Notes: generated by a model from the letters alone, not told the origin. DNA of 64,000 bases from Asterella californica (GCA_036924285.1 JAYKYS010000010.1:806001-870000), one strand, 5' to 3'; positions 24,150-35,729 are shown, counted from the stretch's first letter. A program made the numbers and translations.

Positions 24150-24245
24150 GCATCATGTGGTGTTGGTGAGGCTCAATCAGATGACAACGTTAATGGATAG
24201 CGTGGCCATCAGGCTGAGCCGCTCCAATATCACATTCTGCGCACT
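24150..24245 (+). ncRNA. MIR171: MIR171 precursor hairpin
   Basis: The 3' arm at 24214-24234 reads CTGAGCCGCTCCAATATCAC plus A, matching miR171 (TTGAGCCGNGCCAATATCAC type) with a G-to-T change inside the CGCGCC core and C for T at base 1. The 5' arm at 24156-24183 contains GTTGGTGAGGCTCAATCAG, the expected star strand, and pairs with it with few mismatches and several G:U pairs. The stem continues through GATGACAACG/CGTGGCCATC around a ten-base loop. In plants miR171 guides cleavage of HAM-type GRAS transcription-factor mRNAs. The mature strand on the 3' arm is as in known families. The core substitution could alter target choice. Confidence 0.8.
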
Positions 24246-26292
24246 CCGAGGAAAATGAACTGATTTAGCACCAGCGGGGCCTTTTCGGCTGTTGAGAAGA
24301 ATCACACCAATTCCGACATCCACCTCCCTAGCTAGTAGCTACCTTGTTGATCATGACCGATATTTCGGGTTCTTACTATACTTCTTTCATTACCTCATTG
24401 GAGGGAAAGAGAATGCCACTCGTAGTCTTGTGGCTGGCTGTTGACACCTTCAATGGAATATACCTTGGATTTTCTCGTCTCGCAGTTCGCCATTTCTCAC
24501 AGATGTCCCACTCTTCTCACCTTGGGTTACAAATGGAAACAGTGCCCTTTTGGAATCCATCCAGTTCCTTTCGTCGATGGTATCTCCTCGATCGGAGTAA
24601 GACCTACTTTTGTCGGACCTCATGTGGTCGTCATGTTCTTTAATTTGCTCACATTCGAAGGTAATTATATTTTGGGGCTGAAGCAATCACAACAAGAATC
24701 TTATGACTTCACTGGAGGGTCAACCCAACAAGCCTTTTAGGCGCACTGGTGGTTCTTTGTTGAATTTGTTTATATCGCTCGCATTCTAACGGATATTCTG
24801 CTGTATTTTTAGTAAATGTAGTTTACCAGAATCTCACGTGAAGAACCAGCAGACGTTTGGCTAATGGGGGATGACACGAGAAAATGACATCACGCCAACT
24901 GAAATGTCAAACCTGCAATCATCTGCGCATGCTACGATAAAACTTAGGACTGATCACTTCCATGCCAGATTTTGCTATGCTCCCTACTTCTCGTCGTTTC
25001 GTGGATCGTTCTGAGAGAAACGACCATCATTTCTTTGACTGATAGTCTTGGGAAGACGAGAGGTACCGTAACGCACTACTACACCTGAAAATAGGCCAAA
25101 TTAAACTTGAAGTTGTCCACTGTGACATGTGTCGCTTTACACTTATTGCCAGGGCTTGGGCTTCTTGAAGAGCGTGAAATGACTTTACTCTCGGGATCCT
25201 GTATATTTCGAAGTCAATCCTTCGAATCTCGAAACTGTTTGAATATTCCTTGCCGAAAGTCAGCACGGGCTGTAAGCTCCCATGAAGTACGTCATCTCAC
25301 ACGGGAGCTATGTACATGTGCGTAAAGAGCATCCACTGTCATTTTCTCATGCTCTCTTACAGTCAGCGCTCTATTTCGGGCAAGCACTATATGTCTCTCT
25401 CTTTCTCTGTTCCTCGTGAGCTCACAAATTACAAAAGCTGAGACAATCATGTGCAGCCAATCTACGAGCTACTGTACTGATCTGGCTTGATATGCCACGG
25501 CAGTCATTTCTCAACGTGCGACTTCCAGCTGCTGGTCAGATTTCAGCTCTGCATACCTTGCGATGACGATCAAACAACATTGTTAAGTCTACAGTGTTCA
25601 TGTGCACTGGCTAGCGCAAGGGCAGGGAAGTCGGTGGCTAGTGGATGTCTGCACATTAAATAATTATATCAGTGTCTGCCTTTTGCCAACGCCCGAATGA
25701 ATTCAGAGGTTGTAGCCAGATCTAGATGAGGGCTATCAGACCTCCATGGGTGCCATGCCACTGTCAGTACTGTTCCTCGCGAATGTGATTCCCTGATAGA
25801 CGTCTCTCGGGCGAACGTGGGCTGTACCAGCTAACATCAGCGCCAACGCTTTTTCTTACTTCTAGCCAGAGACTGCAGGATGATTTCTTACACCAGCAGC
25901 TAGCAGGTGCACTAGAAGCAGCGTCCCGGAATGGACACTAGTCCTTGCCAGGGTTGGCTGCTCAATAAGCGTGGAGTCGCTGGACCTTCAGCTTTTCACC
26001 AGAATCATCAACCATATGAACTATCTGGAGGTTGTGAGAGGAAGAGGAGGAGGAGGAGGAGGACGTGCGCAGGCGGCTAACAGACTAAGAGCTGGATTAG
26101 CTACTGGGACTACTGCAATGCCCCAATGGTTCTGCAACTGAAACCAGTCCTCAATAGATTCCTGATCACGGGGGTTAATCAACTGTTCGTCGTTTGGCGC
26201 AGTCATTCGCCGAACGTGGGATCCCGTCATGCTCGGTCATGATCAATGATGGCTACAAACACAAACAGTGTCAGATGACATTTTAGGCTCCC

Positions 26293-26369
<77 letters not shown>

Positions 26370-29010
26370 GTCTGTCTGGAGGTATCCAGTTCCGGATCCC
26401 ACAGGCCTTCGAGTTCCAATCCATCCTCGGAGACTCCTTCCTCCGTCATATGTAACTGGAGATCGACAACGATAGAAAATTTTGAGGAAAAGTGCATGCG
26501 GCAGACGATCTGCTGAGGTCGCGCGTCGCATCAGGCTGCTAGCAGTTGGCCTGTTTGTTGAAAACATCGGTGCCATTTCCGAGACAGAATGCAGCTGGCA
26601 GGCAGGACGTCTATATTGAGGGTACTCCTACTGTTACGTTTCTGCCTCACCCGTTACTGGTAGTTCAACAACCTCTGCTCACTCTTTTCCCTGGTAGAGC
26701 AGTGTCGTCGTGTGGGTCATTCTCCAACAGTATCGATCGGATCTGCTCTATAGTTTCTGAGCACTGGTCTTTCTTCACTCTTCATTGCTGCTTCTGTGGT
26801 GTGTAGATACGGTGACGGTCAACATCACCCTCTTTCTTTCTGCCAAGTTTCTTCCATTTGAAAGAAATATCCAGGGATGTAGGTGGTACTCACTGTCCCG
26901 GCCGCTTAATCATGTTGCGGTACTTGGCCGTCCAGGACTCCATAATACAGTGTCGAACTAAAATACATGCGTCGATGACTTGCACAAAACCACAGCTGTA
27001 GCCTAAGGGTATATCGAGGTGCTTGGAAATCACACTGCGCCCCGATGGAAGTTTAGGGCAAGTAAGGGAATGAGTACCCGCAAGCTCCAATCCCGAAGAA
27101 CTGGCCATGCCTATATGATCCCTTGGGAGCCTGTTTCATGAGCTTCTAGCTTCCCTTCAAATGCCTTCGAAACGCAATACACAGTTCCGAGTGATATCCA
27201 TGCCGTAGAATATCCCCATCACTAAATTAAAGTCCTTAGTCAAGGTGGTGCTCCGAATCCGGACCGATGATATTGTTCAACGGTCCATGCATGCCTCTCT
27301 CTCTATATCTCTCTCTTTCTTTTGTTGGAGGGACGCGAAAAGAATGCCCAGAGTGCGAGCTCACAAATGCGAAATGCGTCTGGTCATCATGCATGCACAT
27401 GTGGAATAACTCTCCGATGCTTCTGCGGAGCTCACATGCAGAGGTCGATACGACTTGGAGTAATATTAATTTCTGAGCACTTCTATTGCATACTTTTACA
27501 TTTCAGCTTCTACCTGAATCTGGATGTGGGTATGTATGTACACAGAACATGGTCAAAGCGCTGACCAATTGTTTTAAAGACGCCACTGACAGGCACCGAA
27601 CCACGCCATCAATTTAATACCCGTATGTCACCAGATCATAGACAAGCATGTACAGGCTCTGATACTATATAGTGCTCGCGTTGATCAGAGATACTTTCAT
27701 CACTCACTGCAGGACTTTGGACTCGTTGCCTTCGAATTCTTAGTTTCACGTCGGTCGATTGATGCATGTCTAGATCTCTGCGTTTCTCTCCATTGTGGTG
27801 AACGGTTTAGACGGACAGATAGACAGATAGACAGTAGACACCTGCTGCAGCCAGCAGATTGTACACCACCATGGCCAGGCGCCCGGCCGTGGAGTACTTA
27901 TCATCGATCCCTGCATGATACCTGTACTACCGTGGCCAGCAGGAAACGCAAGGATCTTCAACTTCCGGACCCCTCGATCTCGACAGTACTGCGCGTCCGA
28001 TCCTGGAATCATTCAGGTTAGTGACGATCGAGTACTGAGAGTTTGACTTGTTCCCCTCAGTAAGCATTGCGCGCAACTCAAAATTGGATCAAAATTGCAC
28101 GACGAGTTTCTCACATTATAGCAATAGCTAAATTGTCGACCGAAATGTCGTTGCGAAAGAAATGAAGAGATTCCAGCTGCATAACGGGGCCGGATACCTG
28201 ATGAAGTCCTACAAAGCACGGTAGGTGCACGTGCATGCTGGACAAGTGCTAGCTAGCGAGTGATCTCTCATTTCCCTTCGTGGATATGATACCCGGATGA
28301 ACCTCATTCTTGGGATCGAGGGCCACAGTCTGACCATTAATTATCATTTTCACAACAGACATCTATTGCCGGCGGGTTTTGGTTGTGTTCATGTTGCAAC
28401 CAGCTAGTCTAAGAGTCCTGAGCGAAGCAACCCTACGGACGTTTTCTTTTCCATGACGCTACAGCAGAACGTCACCTTAACCTGTATCCAATGCATGATG
28501 AGATGAATCGTTCCTGTGGCTACCTTCCACTGCAAAGCAGGCCAATGAATTGGAATCTGTGGAGCCAGTTATGCATCCGTCAGTAGGATGAGCGCTAGCT
28601 ATCAGTCATGAGTAAAGATACCTACTGAGCACAATCATGAATTCATATGGCGAAGCCATATGCATCAGATCATGAAATTCATATCCGATTCATCGAAATC
28701 GAGTTGTCAGCTTTACGGTACCTGTTTAACGAGTTTGAATTTAACGAAATCAAATGTTTTGCCTTCTACTTGCAGTTGTGATCTCCAATGGAAAATGGGA
28801 GGATCTTGGAGATCTAGACATTGTCATGTGCAAGAAACTGTTATGTATTTCATGTAAGAACCTGCGTGCACATGCAACTGAAAACTAATTTCCGAAGGTC
28901 TAATGCAGACCTGTAGCTCTCATGTCTTCATGATCAGAGATAGTTGAGCCGGTTCCAGCTTCTGCTAGATTCAACTGTCGAGGAATACTTGTAAGCTAGC
29001 TGCACAGGTG
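24246..29010. other. Long gene-poor stretch with a CT microsatellite
   Basis: No gene is supported. Overlapping open frames at 24344-24740 on both strands have no domain. A GGA-rich run lies near 26040-26065 and the (CT)n tract at 26296-26367. A short perfect palindrome CATATGGC-GAA-GCCATATG lies at 28644-28662. GATA/GACAGATA-like units occur near 27814-27835. Otherwise I see only unique-looking non-coding sequence. Confidence 0.45.
26296..26367. repeat. (CT)36 dinucleotide microsatellite
   Basis: Uninterrupted CT repeats span about 72 bases. The Leu-Ser and Arg-Glu runs in open frames across it are produced by the repeat, not by genes. GA/CT tracts are common in plant promoters and 5' leaders, but no adjacent gene is visible. 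Confidence 0.98.
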
Positions 29011-29011
29011 T

Positions 29012-29125
29012 TATATGGACTCCTCTTGAAGGTCTATCCCAGCTGGGGTGTGCGATCGATCGATCTCTTCCATCCCAGATTTATCCCTGGACTCACCTCG
29101 ACCTCTCAAGAGGAGTTTGTATATA
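29012..29125. ncRNA. Precursor-like hairpin with ACTCCTCTTGA arms
   Basis: TATATGGACTCCTCTTGAAGGTC (29012-29034) pairs with GACCTCTCAAGAGGAGTTTG and the following TATATA (29100-29125): 11 consecutive pairs in the core and more on both sides with one to three bulged bases. The 65-base interior contains a GATC tetranucleotide run and CCAGCTGG/CATCCCAG blocks that may fold further. Shape and length suit a plant pre-miRNA, but neither arm resembles a conserved family known to me. An old foldback element is the alternative. Confidence 0.35.
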
Positions 29126-31130
29126 GCCCTCGGCCTCAGATATATAGTGCACGAGGAACTTCGTATTGAAATCCATCAAGCTGCCATTACACCTCTTTAA
29201 TTTGCCTCGGCCTCATGATCTAACCATTGAAATTTGTGAAAAGCTCTACGTACATGTATATTCTCGAGCTAGACTGTAGCGATTTTATACATCTTTTTAA
29301 ACCATAAGTTTCTGAACATTTTAAACCGATTTAGAGCACAACCGGAGTGTGATACTTCCACTTGAACATCTCATTTCATTCATTACATTCAAAATTTCTC
29401 ACACACACTCACACAATTTTCTCTGACTTTTCTCACACACTCACTCCGGTTTTCAGGAACAGAACTGGGAAACTTCCACGCAGAGATTCCCTGGCTAGAA
29501 CCAACATCACATGGGGGGCTGTACGTACACGTACATGCAGTCAGTACGTGTACGTACTGGGGCCATGAGTGGATCCCATGGCCAGCTAGTCCACGGTTCT
29601 ATGAGAATAGGTGGAAAATAAGCCACTGATGAATACATTGTTGAATAAGGGAGATAAAAGAGAGCCCTTACATAACAGAGCCTCTTCGAGGATCCGACTC
29701 TGAGCTAGAGACTCTCATTAAGAGTATGTTAGGATAAGATGCTGAGCGTATATATTGCACTTCCAGAAATCTGTGATCATGATCATGACCCGTACCCGAA
29801 AGAGGAGGTGCAAGCTGGGCCAGGAGGCAGAAATCTTGCAACCGTTTAAATTTGAAGATGTATTCATGAGTGAAATCTGGAAAGACAAATTCATGTATAC
29901 CATGCAGACAGCCCACTGCTGCATGCAGCTGGCATGGCCAGTACTGTACTAATCCTTCTGCTCCCTGAACCGACCGTCTGGTCTCTTAGAACGCGGCCAT
30001 ATATATATTTGCAAACCATATTTAAAAGGCTAACCACCGACCACAGCGAAAGCGGGCTTGCATGCCAACCAGTGAATGCGGATCCAGGCCTTGACTCGCT
30101 CCAAGTCCATCCCTATATATATGAGGGAAAGGACAAAGCAAGCATGCTCAGGACAGGCCCCGCGACCACCGAAGCAGATCGATCCAGCCGCGTTCAGTCT
30201 GTACAACAACGTTCATCAGCACAAGTACCACTAGCTTACCGTAAGCACCCACTTCTCATAGACTTTTAGATACCAATAACGTTACTTTTGTGGACTCTCT
30301 CTCTTCTCCTCGGGTTCCGTCAGAGTGCACGTACCCGATGTTCAGATTTCTGTACATCCGTGGCTATGGTTGCTTATGATGGCAGATGGTAGCTAGACCA
30401 GAGTGCTGGCAAGGTGTAAAGTACCAGGGAAACCAGCTCAACCTGGTGAAGCCAACTCAGATGCTCAGGCACATTACAACGCAGCCATCATAAGGTTCGA
30501 ATCACGCTATCTGCACTTCCCGGGGTCTGTGAGGGACGTGATCATGAAACAGATTGTCTAGCAGGTCTATGGAACGCTCCCTTGCTGAAACTTCAATCAT
30601 TTTCTCTTGAGTGAGTATGTTGAAGTAGCAAAAAGTGTCTCATGTTGAAACTAGTGCGATCCCTACAGCCCACTGGCAGGTGAGTATTAAGTACTTGTAA
30701 CATTCACTGTAATGTCTCATTTCCTCATCACTCATATCTTATCGTCATCGCAAGCCCTTTTCATGCTGAAGTGATGGCTGGACATGAATCATGATGGTGC
30801 AACTTCGAATTTTATTCTATTTCACAATAATTCTAGTTGACTCTGCATCTGATTCAGCTCAGTACGTAGAAGTGATGAACATGCACGTGCAGCAATAACA
30901 GCTGATAACTTGGTAACTCGGACTGGCTTATTTCAAACAGACCTAAAACTGAACTCCTGTCAGTGAAAGCATAGAATATGATGTACATGCGGGAACTGAA
31001 TGAGAGATACAGCGAAAAGTTAGCCCAGGAACATAAATTTACAGCTTTGTGAGATAATAAAACACTGGAAAGTTTTCCACTCATTGCATCTCGTCTCGAG
31101 CTGGAATTAACCAACAAACCAATCAAGGGA
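29126..31130. other. Non-coding stretch with a perfect 14-bp palindrome and promoter-like elements
   Basis: GTACGTACACGTAC (29521-29534) and GTACGTGTACGTAC (29544-29557) are perfect inverted arms over a nine-base loop. A possible promoter and leader exon at 30113-30240 is listed separately. Open frames here (for example 29934-30269) have no domain. Confidence 0.45.
30113..30240 (+). promoter_or_regulatory. Possible TATA promoter and leader exon
   Basis: CTATATATATGAG at 30113-30125 is a good TATA-box sequence, and another AT run lies at 29998-30010. About 115 bases later a strong donor-like ACC|GTAAGC occurs at 30240/30241. An acceptor GATGGCAG directly before an ATG at 30386 would give a 35-codon frame ending at 30493. 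This would fit a small or non-coding transcript. No protein is recognised and the assignment is tentative. Confidence 0.25.
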
Positions 31131-32810
31131 TTTTTTATATTCCTTTCTAAAACTGTAAAATATGTACTCTAAAATATTAAACTTATTCTATCATTTCATT
31201 TTATATATAAGACATGTCTTCATTAATCTTGCATATATATCACATTTTGCTGTTGTATAGGTCGATAGATCATTAATTTACATCAAAATTTAAACTAGAT
31301 TTCAAGTTATTTATAAGTAAAAAAGTTTTAAATGATTTTCTGAGCACGCTAGATTTTGATATTATAGATTTATGAATCATGATTCATTCATTTTCAGTAC
31401 TTTATTTTTAACTTATATTCTTTAATATAAAATAGTATCCTGAAAGTTCTATGTTTAATCTACAAATGATTTATTTTATCAGTGTTAAATTATTAAAAAT
31501 CAAATCGTTGATAAGATTTATTATCAAAATTTAGTCTAAATAGAGATATTAAAAATAACTGGGATAAACTTGGATCGCATAAAATACCTAGGGTTAGTGA
31601 AAGAGTGACCTCCATTGAAAGGTTTTTTGCTATGCATTTGCATAGGTAACTGTCTATTTTGCTGAAATGAGAAAAAGAAAAAAGACAGAAGAGTAAGACT
31701 TTTTTGTAGTTTCTATGTACAAATACTTTTGATATAGAGTCCGGGTGCTCCGTTATATGCCTTGTAAACCGGAGGATTTCATTCTAAGGATGGGCTTTCT
31801 GAGGACAAGGAACCTGTACAGTGTCACTTATATCTTAAATAGCTTTTGCTGATAAGGTTTTCCTACAAGAACCGAATCTGTTAGATCGGGATTTAAATCA
31901 CAGAGCTTTACAATATGTGCTTAACTTCCAACATCCATTGAAAAATATTCAACAAAATTTTGACGATTCATTGAAACAAAACAATATCTTCTTCTTAATC
32001 TATAAACAGAGAAAAAATATTTCTTTCTTCATTTTTATATCTGCATCTAAAGTTTAATGGAACATATTTACATTTAACCTATAAATTCATCTAGCACAGT
32101 GTGTTTTACATCTAAACTAGTTTGAACTTTCACTTTGAGAGATTAATATGTATAGCACAAGCCATGGGAGAGAGTCGCTTCCCAATCCTAAACTCGCCCC
32201 GAGTTGAAATCCAGGGGAGAGGACTGAGAAGCCACGTCCATTCTCGTGGCTTGCACGGCGTAAAAGAAAATGAGAATATAAAGATCGAGAGAATTTTTCA
32301 CATTCTTGTTTCAGATATGTTTCAAGGAATAACATTTGGAGATCGTGATTTATGAGAATAATATATAGAAATAGAATCGTGGTTTGTCAAATGAATCTCT
32401 TACGGAAGTTGCTGTATTATACAGAAAGTTTAACCCTATCCAAAATACTAAGGGTGCGAGACTTTATCTTTCCAGAATCTTTTACGCATAGCTCTATTGT
32501 GAATCCCATAAAAAAAAAAGTTTCTTTGAGTGTATTTATTTTATTAGATGAATGTTAGAGGTTAAGAGGAAAAGAGAAAAAATTACATTTGGATAAATCT
32601 CGAGTGCATAGTCCTCCAATTCCACTGCAAGCACATCACCTTGTTATTCTCCATGTTGTATAGTATGATTCTATACACAATCCACATGAAATTTAAAACA
32701 CATCGTGTCAATGCTCGAGGATCACCACATGGAGGCTCCATATGTCATGTGCGACATAAGGGTATTTTTATATTATTTTTATATTATAATTATTACTTAA
32801 AAATATTTTC

Positions 32811-33023
32811 TTGATATTTTTATTAAATATTTTTAGGTTTTTTATAGCTCTTGTGTATTTACTAATATCCATGAGTCAACTTACATCATCTCCTTCATTA
32901 GCTACTAATAAAAATAAAATTTGTATGAATATAAAAGAAATGTTATTAAAATCTCATAATTATATTTTTTATACTTTTTTCTTTATTTTCATAGTTTTGC
33001 AAATGCCGTGTGGCCCATTCTGA
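32811..33023 (+). CDS. Hypothetical AT-rich open frame with hydrophobic ends
   Basis: The frame is open for 70 codons. It has a hydrophobic start (IFLLNIFRFFIALVYLLIS), a polar middle with Lys and Asn, and a hydrophobic end (IFYTFFFIFIVLQM). This could give two membrane segments but is also what AT-rich non-coding DNA gives by chance. No family recognised and no start signal. Confidence 0.15.
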   Translation: MIFLLNIFRFFIALVYLLISMSQLTSSPSLATNKNKICMNIKEMLLKSHNYIFYTFFFIFIVLQMPCGPF

Positions 33024-33577
33024 AATATGTACAGATACTAGGTTAACCTTGTTCAAGATTTGTATATATTTGATGGAAATTTTTGTTAATCTTTTTTCTG
33101 GATGGAAGCTAAATATCTTTTCTTTTCTACTCCAGATGATTGAGGATATTGTATGTATTTAATATTGTATCATATACGACTGTTGTTATGATTTATTTTT
33201 GACACTTTATTAAAAATTAATATGTAATATTTCTGCCCCTCTGTTACTTATAACGATTAGGTAATATTATAAACATATTTTATTGAGGCCTTTATTAGTT
33301 CCTACGTAGTTTGCTAATGAAGGATGAGTGATGAGGATGAGTGAACACCCCGAGTGTCAATTAGGACTGACATGTAAAAGTTACAAGTCACCCAGCCTAA
33401 GTAGAGATAGTTGCGATTTAAGTGCAATTAAATTCATTAATATTTAAAATAATATTAAATAATCAGTATCATATAATTTAATCTTTTCCTATAATATAAC
33501 TGATTTGCTATGCTGTAAATTTTGTAAGTGACTTAATAAATCATTCAGGGATCATTATATAATTTAGTGATCCCTGA

Positions 33578-33799
33578 ATGATATTTTTGGATAATCTCTT
33601 GTATGTTATATGGAAATTAACAAAAACAATTCATTTACTTAATATGTATAATTTATATGGTTCATGTTTTTATTTATGGTTTAATAGTAATAGAACTTTA
33701 GTGAAATATCATAGTCTTGAATCAGATGAAAAAAAAGAGAAAATAATAGATTTTCTAAACCTTTTGGGGAAAAGGTTTGATATGAAAAAATACACTTAG
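33578..33799 (+). CDS. Hypothetical 73-codon open frame with organelle-like codons
   Basis: ATG at 33578 lies in the right arm of a 14-bp inverted repeat; the frame ends at TAG 33797-33799. The product has a mildly hydrophobic, aromatic first half (LLYVIWKLTKTIHLLNMYN) and a charged second half (LESDEKKEKIIDFLNLLG), more protein-like than random AT-rich DNA. It may be part of a plastid or mitochondrial reading frame. No domain recognised. Confidence 0.25.
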   Translation: MIFLDNLLYVIWKLTKTIHLLNMYNLYGSCFYLWFNSNRTLVKYHSLESDEKKEKIIDFLNLLGKRFDMKKYT

Positions 33800-34079
33800 T
33801 CTTAGCTCCAAAGCTTGACGAAATATGCATGCAACATGAAATTTCTGGGGAACTCGTGTTTTCCTTTTTTTAACAGGGAATTATATAAGTATTAAATAAA
33901 ATATATATACCAAGTAGATATAAATAATTTAAAAGTTTCATAAATATTATTTGTTAGTCTATATCTGCAAACACGAGGAAAGCAAGAAAAAACCAATAAG
34001 TCTTGTGTGGATAATCGCACTTCAAGAAATATAAATTCGGGATACTGTACTCAATAATTAATAATTTAATCAAATATTT

Positions 34080-34480
34080 AATTTAATATTTAATCCTTCC
34101 GGTGGAAAGGGTTAGGTATTAAATTAAACAGCATGCCCCTCTTCAGAACTCGAAAGAGGGTGAAATATGCATGCCTGACGGAATATACGAGAGATCCGGC
34201 AGTTCCCTTGTGGGAATAAGTGTCCGAACGGGGAGAAAAAAAGGCGATGAGATTTCTCCTAACTGAAAGATTAATGTCATCACTGGATCGGTGAAATGTT
34301 CATACTTCTATTTATTTAGTCAACCACGCACTAGGCGGGCCAGTTCGTGGTCTGACGAGGACCTCTACGGGTGCTCGGCAGACTACAGTAGGTTACAAGA
34401 TGGCTAGCGATTACATGCCACATCTTGACTAACTACGCGGCAATGAATGAAACGTTCTCATGGAAACCGAACCGCAAGCC
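34080..34480. other. Structured non-coding element, copy B
   Basis: A long hairpin (about 34077-34098 with 34107-34129, loop close to CCGGTGG) is followed immediately by a second one, GCATGC..CCTCTT at 34131-34142 with AAGAGG..GCATGC ending at 34174. Then come GTCAACCA (34319) opening a CCACG/CGTGG hairpin, ACGGGTGC (34367), CAGACTACAGTAGG, a CAAGATGG/CCACATCTTG hairpin, and ACGCG plus AATGAAT (34435-34448). The order of motifs matches copy A at 18.1-19.1 kb. GGTGCTCGGCAGACTACA loosely resembles the R element of group I introns, which is a suggestion only. Confidence 0.45.
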
Positions 34481-35306
34481 TCTTGTCCTCTGGTCATCTG
34501 CGCATGTAGTTCTAAAAACTTAACAATTTATTTTTAAAAACTTATTTGCTGTAAACTTGCAAATTTTAAATCTAATTCTTTTTCATTTCCTTCTAATATG
34601 AAATAGTTTTGGGTTTCCATGAATTCAAAAGAATTTAGAAACTGTGCGAACCAGAAAGAGGTACGATATCCATATATCTACCGTACTAGCAAGTCAGTTC
34701 ATGTACATCTACAAGGTCCTTTAGCGGAAATGCGAGGTGGGAGAGACTGCTGAATAATAAAACGGGAGGAGAAGGGAATCTCCAACACTTCCTTTTAAGA
34801 TATAGCTTGAACTTCCTTTTTATCAATGATTTTCCATGCGTACATGAGTCAATTCATTTGCTAATAGGATAAGTACTATATCTGTTTGTGACTAAAGTTG
34901 TGGTAAAATTCAATTTGCTGATGGTGTGAGCGAAAAACTTACCTGAGTTAGATGTGTCATGCAACTTCCCATGGGTATCGAATATGATTCACTATACTTA
35001 TGGAAACATTCAAAGAATCTTGTATTTGGGAATTTTCTACTGAAAGCTTAGAAACACTTTTCTCTCACTTTCCTTCACATATGCAAGATCTCGAGAATTC
35101 ATTTACATATGTCAAAAATCCTATACCAAAATTGTGCCTAGTTAGATACGTCAAACTGTTAGTTAGAACAGAAGGAATTAAACGATACTTTGCATAAGAA
35201 TGTGAATAACTAATCTGCAGCAAGAGCTGATGTTGAACCGGTGTCATGTTGTAGACAGACTATGAAAGGGAAATCAAAGTTGAGAGAAAATAATTTTCCA
35301 TCTTAG
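34481..35306. other. Non-coding spacer
   Basis: AT-rich in its first part and then mixed. The open frame at 35000-35197 has no recognised domain. No repeats or RNA genes seen. Confidence 0.4.
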
Positions 35307-35729
35307 ATCCAAAAGTGTTTCTTGCAGCACCATCGTGTAGATCTCGTCGAAGAGACCAAAATTGATATTTTGATCGTCGTGAACGGAGCCAAGACGAAGA
35401 AGTTAGAGGGATATTATTGCTCCGGCGACCACATACAAGATTATGATGTTAGACGTAAACCTGCCAATGTGTACCAAAAGTCACAAAAAGTTATTGCCCA
35501 ACTCATCAATGACTGTTTGATACCAAGTGACAGGATAATGAGTTTGTGCAATGGGTCCAGTTTGACGTTCATGTGCACTCGACAAGAAGGTCGTCATTGC
35601 GTTGCAATACATATTGGCATGTGTTCACCAGCTTCCGAGCAGCTACCGTCTTGTTGTGCCAGCAAAAGCTCTTGCTCAATAGATCATGAAAGTCATAATA
35701 CTAACCTGCAGATCACAATCACACATTAG
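35307..35729 (+). pseudogene. Decayed DNA N6/N4-methyltransferase-like fragment
   Basis: The frame is open from after a TAG at 35304 to the TAG at 35727-35729. It contains RRKPANVYQKSQKVIAQLIND, then CLIPSDRIMSLCNGSSLTF and RQEGRHCVAIHI. This is the layout of the C-terminal half of N6_N4_Mtase proteins: Lys-Pro, a helix, then a GD-x-V-L-D-x-F/C-x-G-S-G-S motif that binds S-adenosylmethionine, then GR-x-C-x-G/A-x-E. The SAM motif has become MSLCNGSS and the last acidic residue is missing, so it is unlikely to be active. Such domains occur in some large plant and algal mobile elements. No other part of that element was recognised nearby. Confidence 0.55.

Larger units (their letters stand above)
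31131..34079. other. AT-rich island of possible organellar origin
   Basis: Base composition changes abruptly to very AT-rich compared with both sides. The two best open frames (32811-33023 and 33578-33799) use almost only A/T-ending codons, as in plastid or mitochondrial genes. A perfect 14-bp inverted repeat (33541-33554 with 33568-33581) sits at the start of the second frame. A plastid- or mitochondrion-derived insertion is one reading; an AT-rich mobile element is another. I could not identify any standard organellar gene in it. Confidence 0.4.

Noticed and set aside
24344..24740. Overlapping 99-codon frames after the miR171 hairpin
   Set aside because: Three frames on two strands are open over the same bases and none shows a known domain or splice context.
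26283..26576. Open frames with long Leu-Ser or Arg-Glu runs
   Set aside because: They are produced entirely by the CT microsatellite at 26296-26367.
28644..28662. Palindrome CATATGGC-GAA-GCCATATG resembling the loop of the diverged miR171 hairpin
   Set aside because: Only the GGCGAAGCC centre is shared, and no miRNA-like arms flank it.
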